From assembly GCA_020629995.1 (NCBI GenBank), contig JAHDCH010000211.1:1-5246 (forward strand): DNA of 5,246 nucleotides, in the 5' to 3' direction. The position numbers were made by a program, and so were the translations under genes. Source of the stretch: Pseudaestuariivita sp. (GTDB lineage: Bacteria; Pseudomonadota; Alphaproteobacteria; Rhodobacterales; Rhodobacteraceae). Positions 1 to 4,903 of this stretch are shown here, one piece after another (the stretch's first letter is position 1; each line of letters opens with the position of its first letter). The notes beneath the pieces are model-generated. The model made no database searches and had not been told where the DNA came from. It saw nothing but the letters and a program-made list of their open reading frames with translations.

Positions 1-46
1 TTTCATCGGCCATGACGCCGCAGCAGGGGCATTCGAGGGTCAGCAT
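1..46 (-). CDS. soxD: Sarcosine oxidase delta subunit, N-terminal fragment
   Basis: The gene starts at the ATG on the minus strand at 46-44 and leaves the window after 15 codons, reading MLTLECPCCGVMADE. SoxD is the small zinc-binding subunit of heterotetrameric sarcosine oxidase (SoxBDAG), a cytoplasmic enzyme that oxidatively demethylates sarcosine to glycine and passes the one-carbon unit to tetrahydrofolate. The visible Cys6 and Cys9 fit the N-terminal half of the family's zinc site; the remaining His/Cys ligands would lie outside the window. The position downstream of soxB on the same strand matches the usual order soxB-soxD-soxA-soxG. The ribosome site is weak (GGAAAG about 9 bases upstream), and a terminator-like hairpin lies just upstream. 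Only the first residues are visible, so the call leans on the conserved start plus the soxB context. Confidence 0.85.
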   Translation of the reverse strand, partial: MLTLECPCCGVMADE

Positions 47-64
47 GAGGCGTCTTTCCACGCG

Positions 65-93
65 AAAAGGGCGGGCACCGGGAGGCACCCGCC
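65..93 (-). terminator. Terminator- or attenuator-like hairpin before soxD
   Basis: On the minus strand, arms GGCGGGTGCC and GGTGCCCGCC (93-84 and 79-70) enclose a TCCC loop and are followed by CTTTT (69-65). As minus-strand RNA all ten positions pair, two of them as G-U. As plus-strand RNA those two become C-A and A-C mismatches, so the structure is favoured in the sox-operon transcript. It lies between the stop of the small membrane protein and the soxD start. It could reduce read-through into soxD-soxA-soxG or stabilise the upstream message. The T run is short, so termination may be partial. Confidence 0.5.
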
Positions 94-121
94 AAGGAAG
101 AGGTCGGTAGGGGTGGTGGGC

Positions 122-319
122 CTAGTCGGCGGGCACAGCCGGAGCGGCCGGCTGGGCGGGAGCGCTTTCGATCGCCGGGGGAGCGGCGCCGGTCGGCGCG
201 CTCGGCCCCGAGACGGCCAGCGCGGTGACCAGCACGACGAGAAGCAAAAGCGCCCCGCCGATGAGCCAGCCTGCGCCGGACGTGCCGCCCGAGCGCGAGA
301 AGTTTGCGTTGTCTGCCAT
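122..319 (-). CDS. Small single-pass membrane protein in the sarcosine oxidase operon
   Basis: A 65-residue protein with a short polar N-terminus (residues 1-16), one strongly hydrophobic segment at about 17-38 rich in Leu, Val and Ala, and a low-complexity Ala/Pro tail (39-65) with few charges. This looks like a single transmembrane anchor or an uncleaved signal segment. I see no Cys lipobox and no enzyme motif. The start at 319 is supported by a strong AGGAGG ribosome site ending 7 bases upstream. The gene lies on the same strand between soxB and soxD, so it is probably co-transcribed with the sarcosine oxidase genes, although 367 bases separate it from soxB. I do not recognise a family. 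A role in the oxidase is only suggested by position. The combination of a perfect ribosome site with a clean hydrophobic segment makes it a convincing gene. Confidence 0.7.
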   Translation of the reverse strand: MADNANFSRSGGTSGAGWLIGGALLLLVVLVTALAVSGPSAPTGAAPPAIESAPAQPAAPAVPAD

Positions 320-326
320 TGTCTGT

Positions 327-344
327 CCTCCTGTTGAGAGGAGG
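327..344 (-). promoter_or_regulatory. Hairpin sequestering the ribosome site of the small membrane protein
   Basis: CCTCCT (327-332) and AGGAGG (339-344) are perfect 6-base inverted arms around a 6-base loop. In the minus-strand transcript the downstream AGGAGG arm is the Shine-Dalgarno sequence of the 65-aa ORF starting at 319, so it can pair with the CCUCCU just upstream. This could lower or gate translation. The stem is short, and a purine-rich ribosome site can find such a partner by chance. Confidence 0.4.
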
Positions 345-492
345 TCAGGATGACGGGTTCAGGGCCCATGGGAATATGAGCGGAAATCCCCGGTGGGTTT
401 GGGCGGAATCCACGCATCGTGGCCGTAGACGATGCGCGGGTCTTGGCCAATGCAGACTTGCAACGGCCCGCACTGACCGCCATGTCCTCGCT

Positions 493-690
493 ATGGAAGT
501 ATTCTTCGCGCTGCTTTTGCTCTTTGGTCCAAAGCTCGTGGGCTCTCTTTGGAACTGGTTTGGCACAAATTATTTGGACAAGACTGTCCCGCCAAAAGCA
601 CCGCAACGTCCAAAGCTCAGCGCAGCTGAGGAGGACGCGAAGCGCAAGGCGATGCTTCGGAAGTGGTTGAACGAACACAAAGGCCACTAG
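493..690 (+). CDS. Possible small membrane protein with charged tail, low GC
   Basis: A 65-residue reading frame on the strand opposite the sarcosine oxidase genes. From the ATG at 493 it has a hydrophobic N-terminal stretch (about residues 3-23, including FFALLLLFGPKLVGSLWNWF), a Pro/Lys-rich linker (about 33-42) and a charged, helix-prone C-terminus rich in Glu, Asp, Lys and Arg. This layout looks like a real small membrane protein. By hand count its GC is about 53%, far below its neighbours, while third codon positions are about 62% G/C, which weakly favours coding. Against it: no ribosome site precedes the ATG, the frame stays open upstream to about 304, and I recognise no family. Its TAG stop overlaps the soxB TAG on the other strand. 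The low GC suggests recent acquisition or a young gene. Confidence 0.35.
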   Translation: MEVFFALLLLFGPKLVGSLWNWFGTNYLDKTVPPKAPQRPKLSAAEEDAKRKAMLRKWLNEHKGH

Positions 691-1931
691 TGCGCCACCC
701 CCGCAGCAACGCTTTCATCAATGAACCGCCCTTCGACAAATCGGTCCAGACCGAACTCGTCGGTCAGCGGCGAATATCCCTTCGCCATCAGCTCGGCAAA
801 GCCCCAGCCCGAGCCGGGGATCGCCTTGAAGCCGCCGGTGCCCCAGCCGCAGTTGATGAAGCAGCCCTCGAGAGGCGTTGAGGACAAGATGGGCGAGCGG
901 TCACCGGTCACATCCACGATCCCGCCCCAGTGGCGCAGCATTTTCAGGCGCGAGATCATCGGGAAAGTCTCGATCAGGGCGCGCACGGTTTCCTCGAGAT
1001 GGTGGAACGACCCGCGCTGGGTGTAGGCGTTGTAGCCGTCGGTGCCGCCGCCGATCACCATCTCGCCCTTGTCGGATTGCGACATGTAGCCGTGCACCGT
1101 GTTGGCCATGATGACCACGTCCATGCAGGGCTTGATGGGTTCTGACACCAGCGCCTGAAGCGGCACCGATTCAATCGGCAGACGGAAGCCCGCCATCTCG
1201 GCCACGACGCCCGAATGGCCCGCGACCACGACGCCCAGCTTGTCACAGCCGATGGGGCCCTTGGTTGTCTCAACGCCAGTCACGCGGCCACCTTCGGAGC
1301 GGACGGCGGTGACTTCGCATTGCTGGATGATGTGCATGCCCATGTCGGAACAGGCGCGCGCATAGCCCCAGGCGACGGCGTCATGGCGGGCGGTGCCGCC
1401 GCGCGGCTGCCACAGGGCGCCCATGACCGGATAGCGCGGGCCCTTCAGCTCGATGATCGGGCACAGCTCCTTGACGCGCTGGGGGCCGATGAATTCGGTC
1501 GCCACGCCTTGCAGGTTGTTGGCATAGGCCGTGCGCTGATAGCCGCGCACCTCGTGGTGCGTCTGGGCCAGCATCATGACGCCGCGGGGGGAGAACATGA
1601 TGTTGTAGTTCAGATCCTGGCTGAGATCCTCGTAGAGCGAGCGCGCCTTTTCATAGATCGCCGCCGAGGGATCCTGCAGATAGTTTGACCGGATGATCGT
1701 GGTGTTCCGGCCCGTGTTGCCGCCGCCCAGCCAGCCCTTTTCCAGGATGGCGACATTGGTGATGCCGAAATTCTTGCCCAGGTAATAGGCCGTGGCCAGG
1801 CCATGCCCCCCGGCGCCGATGATGATCACATCGTAGCGGCTGCGCGGCTCTGGCGCACCCCATGCGCGGCCCCAGCCGGAATGCTGGCGAAAGGCCTCGC
1901 GGGCCACGGCAAAGGCTGAATAGCGTTTCAT
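687..1931 (-). CDS. soxB: Sarcosine oxidase beta subunit (flavin-binding)
   Basis: SoxB is the catalytic subunit of heterotetrameric sarcosine oxidase. It oxidises sarcosine at a flavin site and works with SoxA, SoxD and SoxG in the cytoplasm. The product is 414 residues, close to the family length. An N-terminal dinucleotide-binding fold is clear: VIIIGAGGHGLATAYYL (about residues 35-51) followed by GWLGGGNTGRNTTIIRSNY (66-84), a strong SoxB signature. The segment ARHDAVAW (about 181-188) carries His183, which I take to be the family's covalent FMN-linking histidine. The C-terminal WGTGGFKAIPGSG motif is also typical. I chose the ATG at 1931 (MKRYSAF...) over the upstream ATG at 2051, because homologues begin this way and GAGGGA stands correctly before it. 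The gene is the first of the minus-strand sox operon and diverges from ccmI. The name is shared by chance with soxR at 4088. Confidence 0.96.
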   Translation of the reverse strand: MKRYSAFAVAREAFRQHSGWGRAWGAPEPRSRYDVIIIGAGGHGLATAYYLGKNFGITNVAILEKGWLGGGNTGRNTTIIRSNYLQDPSAAIYEKARSLYEDLSQDLNYNIMFSPRGVMMLAQTHHEVRGYQRTAYANNLQGVATEFIGPQRVKELCPIIELKGPRYPVMGALWQPRGGTARHDAVAWGYARACSDMGMHIIQQCEVTAVRSEGGRVTGVETTKGPIGCDKLGVVVAGHSGVVAEMAGFRLPIESVPLQALVSEPIKPCMDVVIMANTVHGYMSQSDKGEMVIGGGTDGYNAYTQRGSFHHLEETVRALIETFPMISRLKMLRHWGGIVDVTGDRSPILSSTPLEGCFINCGWGTGGFKAIPGSGWGFAELMAKGYSPLTDEFGLDRFVEGRFIDESVAAGVAH

Positions 1932-1947
1932 CGGAATCCCTCGTCCG

Positions 1948-1965
1948 GCATCTGGTTTCAGATGC
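1948..1965. repeat. Perfect inverted repeat just upstream of soxB
   Basis: GCATCTG (1948-1954) and CAGATGC (1959-1965) form perfect 7-base arms around a 4-base GTTT spacer, 17 bases from the soxB start codon. It could be an operator for a regulator of sarcosine use or a hairpin in the soxB leader just ahead of the ribosome site. The sequence is less GC-rich than its surroundings, so a chance match is less likely than for the G/C palindromes nearby. Confidence 0.45.
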
Positions 1966-1982
1966 ATCCTTGCGCCATTTTT

Positions 1983-2008
1983 CACCTTGCCCCAAGCGGC
2001 ACAAGGTG
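1983..2008. repeat. Inverted repeat, candidate operator between soxB and ccmI
   Basis: CACCTTG (1983-1989) and CAAGGTG (2002-2008) are perfect 7-base inverted arms with a 12-base spacer. The spacer contains a further CAAG (1993-1996), giving CTTG-CCC-CAAG within the left half. The site lies 52-77 bases upstream of the soxB start, where a promoter or operator is expected. A weak soxB promoter may overlap it on the minus strand (TTGTGC, 16 bases, AAAAAT), but the match is poor. Confidence 0.35.
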
Positions 2009-2037
2009 CGCCGGTTGCGACATCGCCGCGCGCCCCT

Positions 2038-2066
2038 TTGACGCGCTGCACGCAATCGTGGGTTTA
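2038..2066 (+). promoter_or_regulatory. Candidate ccmI promoter
   Basis: TTGACG (2038-2043) is a close match to the housekeeping -35 box. Seventeen bases later is GGTTTA (2061-2066), a poor -10. In Rhodobacteraceae the -35 element is often much better conserved than the -10, so this is the best candidate for the ccmI-ruvX-DUF1289 operon. A 12-base G/C palindrome (2068-2079) lies directly after it. Confidence 0.3.
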
Positions 2067-2117
2067 GCCCGGCGCCGGGGCGCGATATGAGGGCGCAGGC
2101 AAGCACGGACGCGACGC

Positions 2118-3341
2118 ATGGACAACCTTGGATTCTGGATCGCCACGGCGGCGCTGACGCTGGCAGCGGCGGGGCTGATCCTGCTGGCTTTGCGGCGCGG
2201 CGCCGAGCTGGCCGATGGCACACAGGACTACGACGTGCAGGTCTATCGCGACCAGCTGGCCGAGGTGGATCGCGACCTGGCGCGCGGCGTGCTCGAACCC
2301 GAGGATGCCGAGCGCGCCCGCACCGAGATTTCACGCCGCATCCTCGCCGCCGACGCAGGCCGCGGCGCCTTGCAGACCGGGCCGCGCGGCGGGCTGACAT
2401 GGGCGGCGGCGGCCTTTGCGGTGCTGGTGATCGCGGGCGGCGGATATGCGACCTACCTGACGCTGGGCGCACCGGGCTATGGGGATTTCGGGCTCAAATC
2501 CCGGGTCGAGGCCGCCAACGATCTGCGCGCGGGCCGCCCCTCCCAGGCCGAAGCCGAAGCGGCCGCGCCCGCCGCGCCGCCCTCGACCGATGCGCGCCTC
2601 ACCGCTCTGGTCGCCCAGCTGCGCGAGGTGCTTGCGTCACGCCCCGATGATCTGCAGGGCCACCAGCTTCTGGTGCGCTACGAAGGCGCTCTGGGCAATT
2701 TTGCCGCCGCCTATGCCGCGCAGGAAAAGGTGATCGCGCTCAAGGGCGACGCCGCTCTGGCCGCCGATTACGGCGCTCTGGCCGAGCTGATGATCCTGGC
2801 CGCCGGGGGCCGTGTGACGCCGGAGGCCGACGCGCCCCTGCAACAGGCGCTGTCGCGCGATCCCGGCATCGGATCGGCGCGCTACTATACCGGGCTGATG
2901 CACCTGCAGACCGGGCGCCCCGACCTGACCTTCCGCCTTTGGGCCCAGCTGCTCGAAGAAGGCCCCGAAGACGCCCCCTGGATCCCGCCGATCCGCGGCC
3001 AGATCCTCGAGCTCGCCCAGATGGCGGGCGTGCGCTACACCCCGCCCAGCGCCAGCGCTCCGCGTGGGCCCAGCCAGGCCGATATCGACGCCGCCGCCGA
3101 CCTCACGCCCGAGGAACGGATGGAGATGATCCGCGGCATGGTGGACCGCCTGTCGACCAAGCTGGCGACCGAAGGCGGCACCGCTCAGGAATGGGCGCAG
3201 CTGATCCGCTCCCTTGTGGTGATCGGCGACATCGATCAGGCCAGACGGGTCTGGGAAAACGCCAAACAGGTGTTCGGCGAGGACAGCCCCGAGATCCTGC
3301 CCATCCTGCGGGCCGCCCAGCGCGCGGGGTTCACGCAGTGA
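2118..3341 (+). CDS. ccmI: Cytochrome c-type biogenesis protein CcmI
   Basis: CcmI belongs to the System I cytochrome c maturation machinery. It binds apocytochrome c in the periplasm and delivers it to the CcmF-CcmH haem ligation complex. The 407-residue product shows the expected layout: a first membrane segment (about 6-25), the diagnostic loop YDVQVYRDQLAEVDRDLARG (38-57) running into an acidic/basic helix (to about 76), a second membrane segment (about 94-116), a linker rich in Ala, Pro and Glu (about 142-156), and a TPR-like helical domain from about 159 (RPDDLQGHQLLVRYEGALGN region) to the C-terminus. The ATG at 2118 places the first membrane helix normally, but no strong ribosome site precedes it. 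It is the first gene of a run with ruvX and a DUF1289 gene, and its TGA overlaps the ruvX GTG. Confidence 0.95.
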   Translation: MDNLGFWIATAALTLAAAGLILLALRRGAELADGTQDYDVQVYRDQLAEVDRDLARGVLEPEDAERARTEISRRILAADAGRGALQTGPRGGLTWAAAAFAVLVIAGGGYATYLTLGAPGYGDFGLKSRVEAANDLRAGRPSQAEAEAAAPAAPPSTDARLTALVAQLREVLASRPDDLQGHQLLVRYEGALGNFAAAYAAQEKVIALKGDAALAADYGALAELMILAAGGRVTPEADAPLQQALSRDPGIGSARYYTGLMHLQTGRPDLTFRLWAQLLEEGPEDAPWIPPIRGQILELAQMAGVRYTPPSASAPRGPSQADIDAAADLTPEERMEMIRGMVDRLSTKLATEGGTAQEWAQLIRSLVVIGDIDQARRVWENAKQVFGEDSPEILPILRAAQRAGFTQ

Positions 3342-3817
3342 TCTATGAGGACATCTCCGAATTTGCCTCTGCCCTCGCTCCGGGCCGGGCCCTGATCGCG
3401 CTCGATCTGGGGGAAAAGACCATCGGTCTCGCCCTGTCCGATCGCCTGCTCAGCACCGCGACCCCGCTCGAGACGATCCGGCGGCGCAAGTTCACGCTTG
3501 ATGCCGCCCGGCTTGATGAGGTGATCGCGGCGCGTGAGGTGGGCGGTCTGGTGATGGGCCTTCCGCGCAACATGGACGGCACCGAAGGCCCCCGCTGCCA
3601 AAAGGCGCGCGCCTTCCTGCGCAATCTCCTGCCGCGTATGGACCTGCCGATGACCCTCTGGGACGAACGGCTCAGCACCGTCGCCGCCGAACGCGCCCTG
3701 CTCGAGGCGGACACCTCGCGCGCCAAACGCGCCGAAGTCATTGACCACGTCGCCGCCGCCTATATCTTGCAGGGCGCGCTTGACAGGCTGGCGCATATCA
3801 AAAGGAACGGCTCGTGA
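3338..3817 (+). CDS. ruvX: RuvX/YqgF-family Holliday junction resolvase-like nuclease
   Basis: A 159-residue RNase H-fold protein of the RuvX (YqgF) family, which acts on nucleic acids in the cytoplasm. In E. coli the family is tied to maturation of the 16S rRNA 5' end; resolvase activity is reported for some members. Visible family motifs are ALDLGEKTIGLALSD (about 21-35, with the first catalytic Asp at 23), VMGLPRNMDGTEG (about 69-81, the usual GLP..MDG block), LWDERLSTVAAERAL (with the acidic Glu of the WDERLST block) and EVIDHVAAAYIL near the end, with a late Asp. The start is the GTG at 3338, inside the GTGA shared with the ccmI stop. This gives the normal family length, and the longer upstream frame is only the shadow of ccmI. 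Translation is probably coupled to ccmI, since no good ribosome site is present. Confidence 0.95.
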   Translation: MIYEDISEFASALAPGRALIALDLGEKTIGLALSDRLLSTATPLETIRRRKFTLDAARLDEVIAAREVGGLVMGLPRNMDGTEGPRCQKARAFLRNLLPRMDLPMTLWDERLSTVAAERALLEADTSRAKRAEVIDHVAAAYILQGALDRLAHIKRNGS

Positions 3818-4056
3818 CCGACAGCGTCTGGAAGCGCGATGAAATCCAATCGCCCTGCGTCAAGATCTGCGTGATCCAGCCCGATGTGCGGCTCTGCGCC
3901 GGCTGCCTGCGTTCGATCGACGAGATCGGCGCCTGGTCGCGCTATACCAGCGAAGAGCGCGCCGCGATCATGGCCGAGCTGCCCTCGCGCGCGGGCCTTC
4001 TGAAAAAGCGCCGCGGCGGCCGCTCCGCCCGTTTGTCCAAACGCACCCCCGGCTGA
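3814..4056 (+). CDS. DUF1289 small cysteine-rich protein
   Basis: An 80-residue protein with the DUF1289 pattern: SPCVKIC (Cys15 and Cys19), then LCAGCLRSIDEIGAW with Cys28 and Cys31. The four cysteines are arranged to bind a metal or an iron-sulphur cluster. The C-terminal third is very basic (KKRRGGRSARLSKR), so contact with nucleic acid is possible but not shown. The function of the family is not established. The GTG start at 3814 overlaps the ruvX stop as GTGA and has a clear AAAGGA ribosome site 7 bases upstream. It is the last gene of the ccmI-ruvX operon, ending just before the inverted repeat at 4064. Confidence 0.9.
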   Translation: MTDSVWKRDEIQSPCVKICVIQPDVRLCAGCLRSIDEIGAWSRYTSEERAAIMAELPSRAGLLKKRRGGRSARLSKRTPG

Positions 4057-4063
4057 TCGGCGC

Positions 4064-4087
4064 CACATTTTTCGCACGAAAAATGTG
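4064..4087. terminator. Perfect inverted repeat between convergent DUF1289 gene and soxR
   Basis: CACATTTTTCG (4064-4074) and CGAAAAATGTG (4077-4087) are perfect 11-base arms separated by CA. The right arm ends one base before the reverse-complemented soxR stop at 4088-4090, and the left arm begins 7 bases after the DUF1289 stop. The placement between two 3' ends fits a bidirectional terminator. There is no T tract after the stem on either strand, only the five T/A bases inside the arms, so a role in mRNA 3'-end stabilisation or as a dispersed extragenic palindrome is also possible. Confidence 0.65.
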
Positions 4088-4537
4088 TCACCCCTCCCAG
4101 CGGCGCGCGCCCGCGCCGTCCTGCCCCAGCGCATCGCCCGCATTGTAGAGCGGGCACGCCTCCAGGCTGAGGCACCCGCAGCCGATGCAATGGCCCATCT
4201 GCCCTTCCAGCTTTTGCAAAAGCGCGATCCGCTCGCGCAGCCGCGCCTGCCAGACCTCGCCCGCCTTCGCCCAGGCCGCCGCGCTCACCGCCCGGCCCCT
4301 TGGCACCTCGGCCAGCATCTCGGCCACTTCGCGCAAGGGGATCCCGACCTTGAGCGCCACGCGGATGATCGCCACCCGCCGCAGCTCGCGCCGGTCATAG
4401 CGCCGGTGGTTGGCCGGCGTGCGCCAGCTCTCGATCAGCCCTTCCGCCTCGTAGAAATGCAGCGTCGACACCGCCACGCCCGCCCTTTGCGCCATCTCGC
4501 CCACGCTCAGATCATTGGGCACCACCTTTTTTGCCAT
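4088..4537 (-). CDS. soxR: Redox-sensitive MerR-family activator SoxR
   Basis: SoxR is a dimeric [2Fe-2S] transcription factor. Oxidation of the cluster by redox-cycling compounds (or superoxide in enterics) makes it untwist an over-long promoter spacer and switch on transcription. The 149-residue product has the MerR winged-helix domain at about 10-78 (VGEMAQRAGVAVSTLHFYE, then RRYDRRELRRVAIIRVAL), a dimerisation helix at about 88-113, and the cluster motif CIGCGCLSLEACPL with Cys117, Cys120, Cys122 and Cys128. The start at 4537 gives normal family length. The nearest purine-rich site (GAGG, 11 bases upstream) is part of the SoxR box itself. The E. coli residues Lys89 and Lys92 correspond by eye to Ala87 and Ala90 here, as in SoxR types not tuned to superoxide. 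It is divergent from its likely target operon, with the SoxR box between them. Confidence 0.97.
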   Translation of the reverse strand: MAKKVVPNDLSVGEMAQRAGVAVSTLHFYEAEGLIESWRTPANHRRYDRRELRRVAIIRVALKVGIPLREVAEMLAEVPRGRAVSAAAWAKAGEVWQARLRERIALLQKLEGQMGHCIGCGCLSLEACPLYNAGDALGQDGAGARRWEG

Positions 4538-4544
4538 TTTGCGC

Positions 4545-4575
4545 TTGACCTCAAGTTTACTTGAGGCTCTAGCTT
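4545..4575 (+). promoter_or_regulatory. SoxR-activated promoter with 19-base spacer
   Basis: A -35 box TTGACC (4545-4550) and a -10 box TAGCTT (4570-4575) are separated by 19 bases, the over-long spacing that MerR-family activators correct. The SoxR box occupies the spacer and starts on the last two bases of the -35 box. Predicted transcription starts near 4582, about 30 bases ahead of the first plus-strand start codon at 4612. Oxidised SoxR should switch on the operon beginning there. Confidence 0.8.
4549..4566. promoter_or_regulatory. SoxR box
   Basis: CCTCAAGTTTACTTGAGG is a perfect 8+8 inverted repeat around a central TT and matches the known SoxR operator (E. coli soxS has CCTCAAGTTAACTTGAGG) at all but one central base. 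It lies 12 bases upstream of the soxR start codon and 45 bases before the plus-strand micropeptide ORF, so it can serve both the target operon and soxR autoregulation. Confidence 0.95.
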
Positions 4576-4611
4576 GGCCTGCATCGACACCCCCGTCAAG
4601 GAGACACCACG

Positions 4612-4743
4612 ATGCAAAACCCCCTTCAATGGCTTCTCAAAATCGACGCCAAAGCCCGCCAGAAACGCCACCTCGATGCCGTGCGGCGCGACCCGCATCT
4701 GGCGCGCGACATCGGCCTGCCCGACCATTGGGTGCGCAAATGA
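4612..4743 (+). CDS. 43-aa basic micropeptide, first gene of SoxR operon (DUF1127-like tail)
   Basis: A 43-residue ORF starting at the ATG at 4612 with a strong AAGGAG ribosome site 8 bases upstream, lying directly downstream of the SoxR-box promoter. The product begins MQNPLQWLLKIDAKARQKRH, is rich in Arg, Lys and His, and ends LARDIGLPDHWVRK. The LARDIGL stretch recalls the C-terminus of small DUF1127 (YjiS-like) proteins, in which a basic helix ends in a similar (L)RDIGL motif, but the match is short and by eye only. It has no membrane segment and no Cys. Its TGA overlaps the ATG of the next ORF (ATGA). It is too short for most gene callers, but promoter, ribosome site and overlap together make it a convincing gene. 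Its function is unknown; a role in the redox-stress response is inferred from its control. Confidence 0.75.
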   Translation: MQNPLQWLLKIDAKARQKRHLDAVRRDPHLARDIGLPDHWVRK

Positions 4744-4841
4744 TCGCCCGGCTCGCCGCGCTGTGGCGCCCAAAGCCACCCTGCGGTCCGCTCTGCCGCG
4801 CCGTGGCCGAAGAGGTCGAGCTGATGCGCCGCACGCGCTGA
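4740..4841 (+). CDS. 33-aa micropeptide coupled to the preceding ORF
   Basis: A 33-residue ORF whose ATG at 4740 is shared with the stop of the 43-aa ORF in an ATGA overlap, the usual sign of translational coupling. It reads MIARLAALWRPKPPCGPLCR (1-20), then an acidic/hydrophobic helix-prone tail ending RRTR. Two cysteines (Cys15 and Cys19) in CGPLC form a C-x3-C pair, which could be a thiol pair or a metal site in a redox-controlled operon. I recognise no family. The 62 bases after it hold only the ribosome site of the next gene. The ORF is short, so the evidence is mainly the overlap and the operon position. Confidence 0.5.
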   Translation: MIARLAALWRPKPPCGPLCRAVAEEVELMRRTR

Positions 4842-4903
4842 GGCCCCTTGCCCCTCCGCCCGGTTTGCGCAACCCTGCGCCTCGGCACCGGACGGAGGAC
4901 CCC

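Noticed and set aside
350..379. 9-codon plus-strand leader ORF with a good AGGAGG
   Set aside because: The ribosome site is the complement-matching arm of the hairpin that serves the minus-strand gene, and nothing else supports it, so it is only mentioned in a finding.
304..492. Upstream extension of the 493-690 frame to an ATG at 304
   Set aside because: The extra residues are Arg/Gly-rich shadow sequence opposite the small membrane gene start, with no domain or ribosome site.
40..687. 215-aa open frame on the minus strand over the soxB-soxD gap
   Set aside because: It overlaps the better-supported 65-aa membrane gene in another frame, its product is low-complexity Arg/Pro/Ala in that overlap, and it has no recognisable domain.
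1215..1688. 157-aa plus-strand frame antisense to soxB
   Set aside because: High-GC codon bias keeps the opposite strand open; the product is an Asp/Ala/His/Arg-rich shadow without a domain.
1932..2051. Longer soxB start at the ATG at 2051
   Set aside because: It adds 40 residues absent from the family and would run over both inverted repeats; the start at 1931 has a proper ribosome site and a conserved N-terminus.
2068..2079. 12-base palindrome CCCGGCGCCGGG before ccmI
   Set aside because: It is pure G/C in a G/C-rich region, where such palindromes arise by chance; it is mentioned only as context for the promoter.
1651..2472. 273-aa minus-strand frame over soxB and ccmI
   Set aside because: It overlaps two well-recognised genes in wrong frames and is Arg/Pro/Ala-rich.
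2087..2650. 187-aa plus-strand frame overlapping ccmI
   Set aside because: It is a +2-frame shadow of ccmI with an Arg/Gly-rich product.
2939..3337. Extended N-terminus of ruvX
   Set aside because: The extension is ccmI read out of frame; the GTG at 3338 gives normal RuvX length and a GTGA junction.
3236..3796. 186-aa minus-strand frame opposite ruvX
   Set aside because: It is a shadow of ruvX and shows no family motif.
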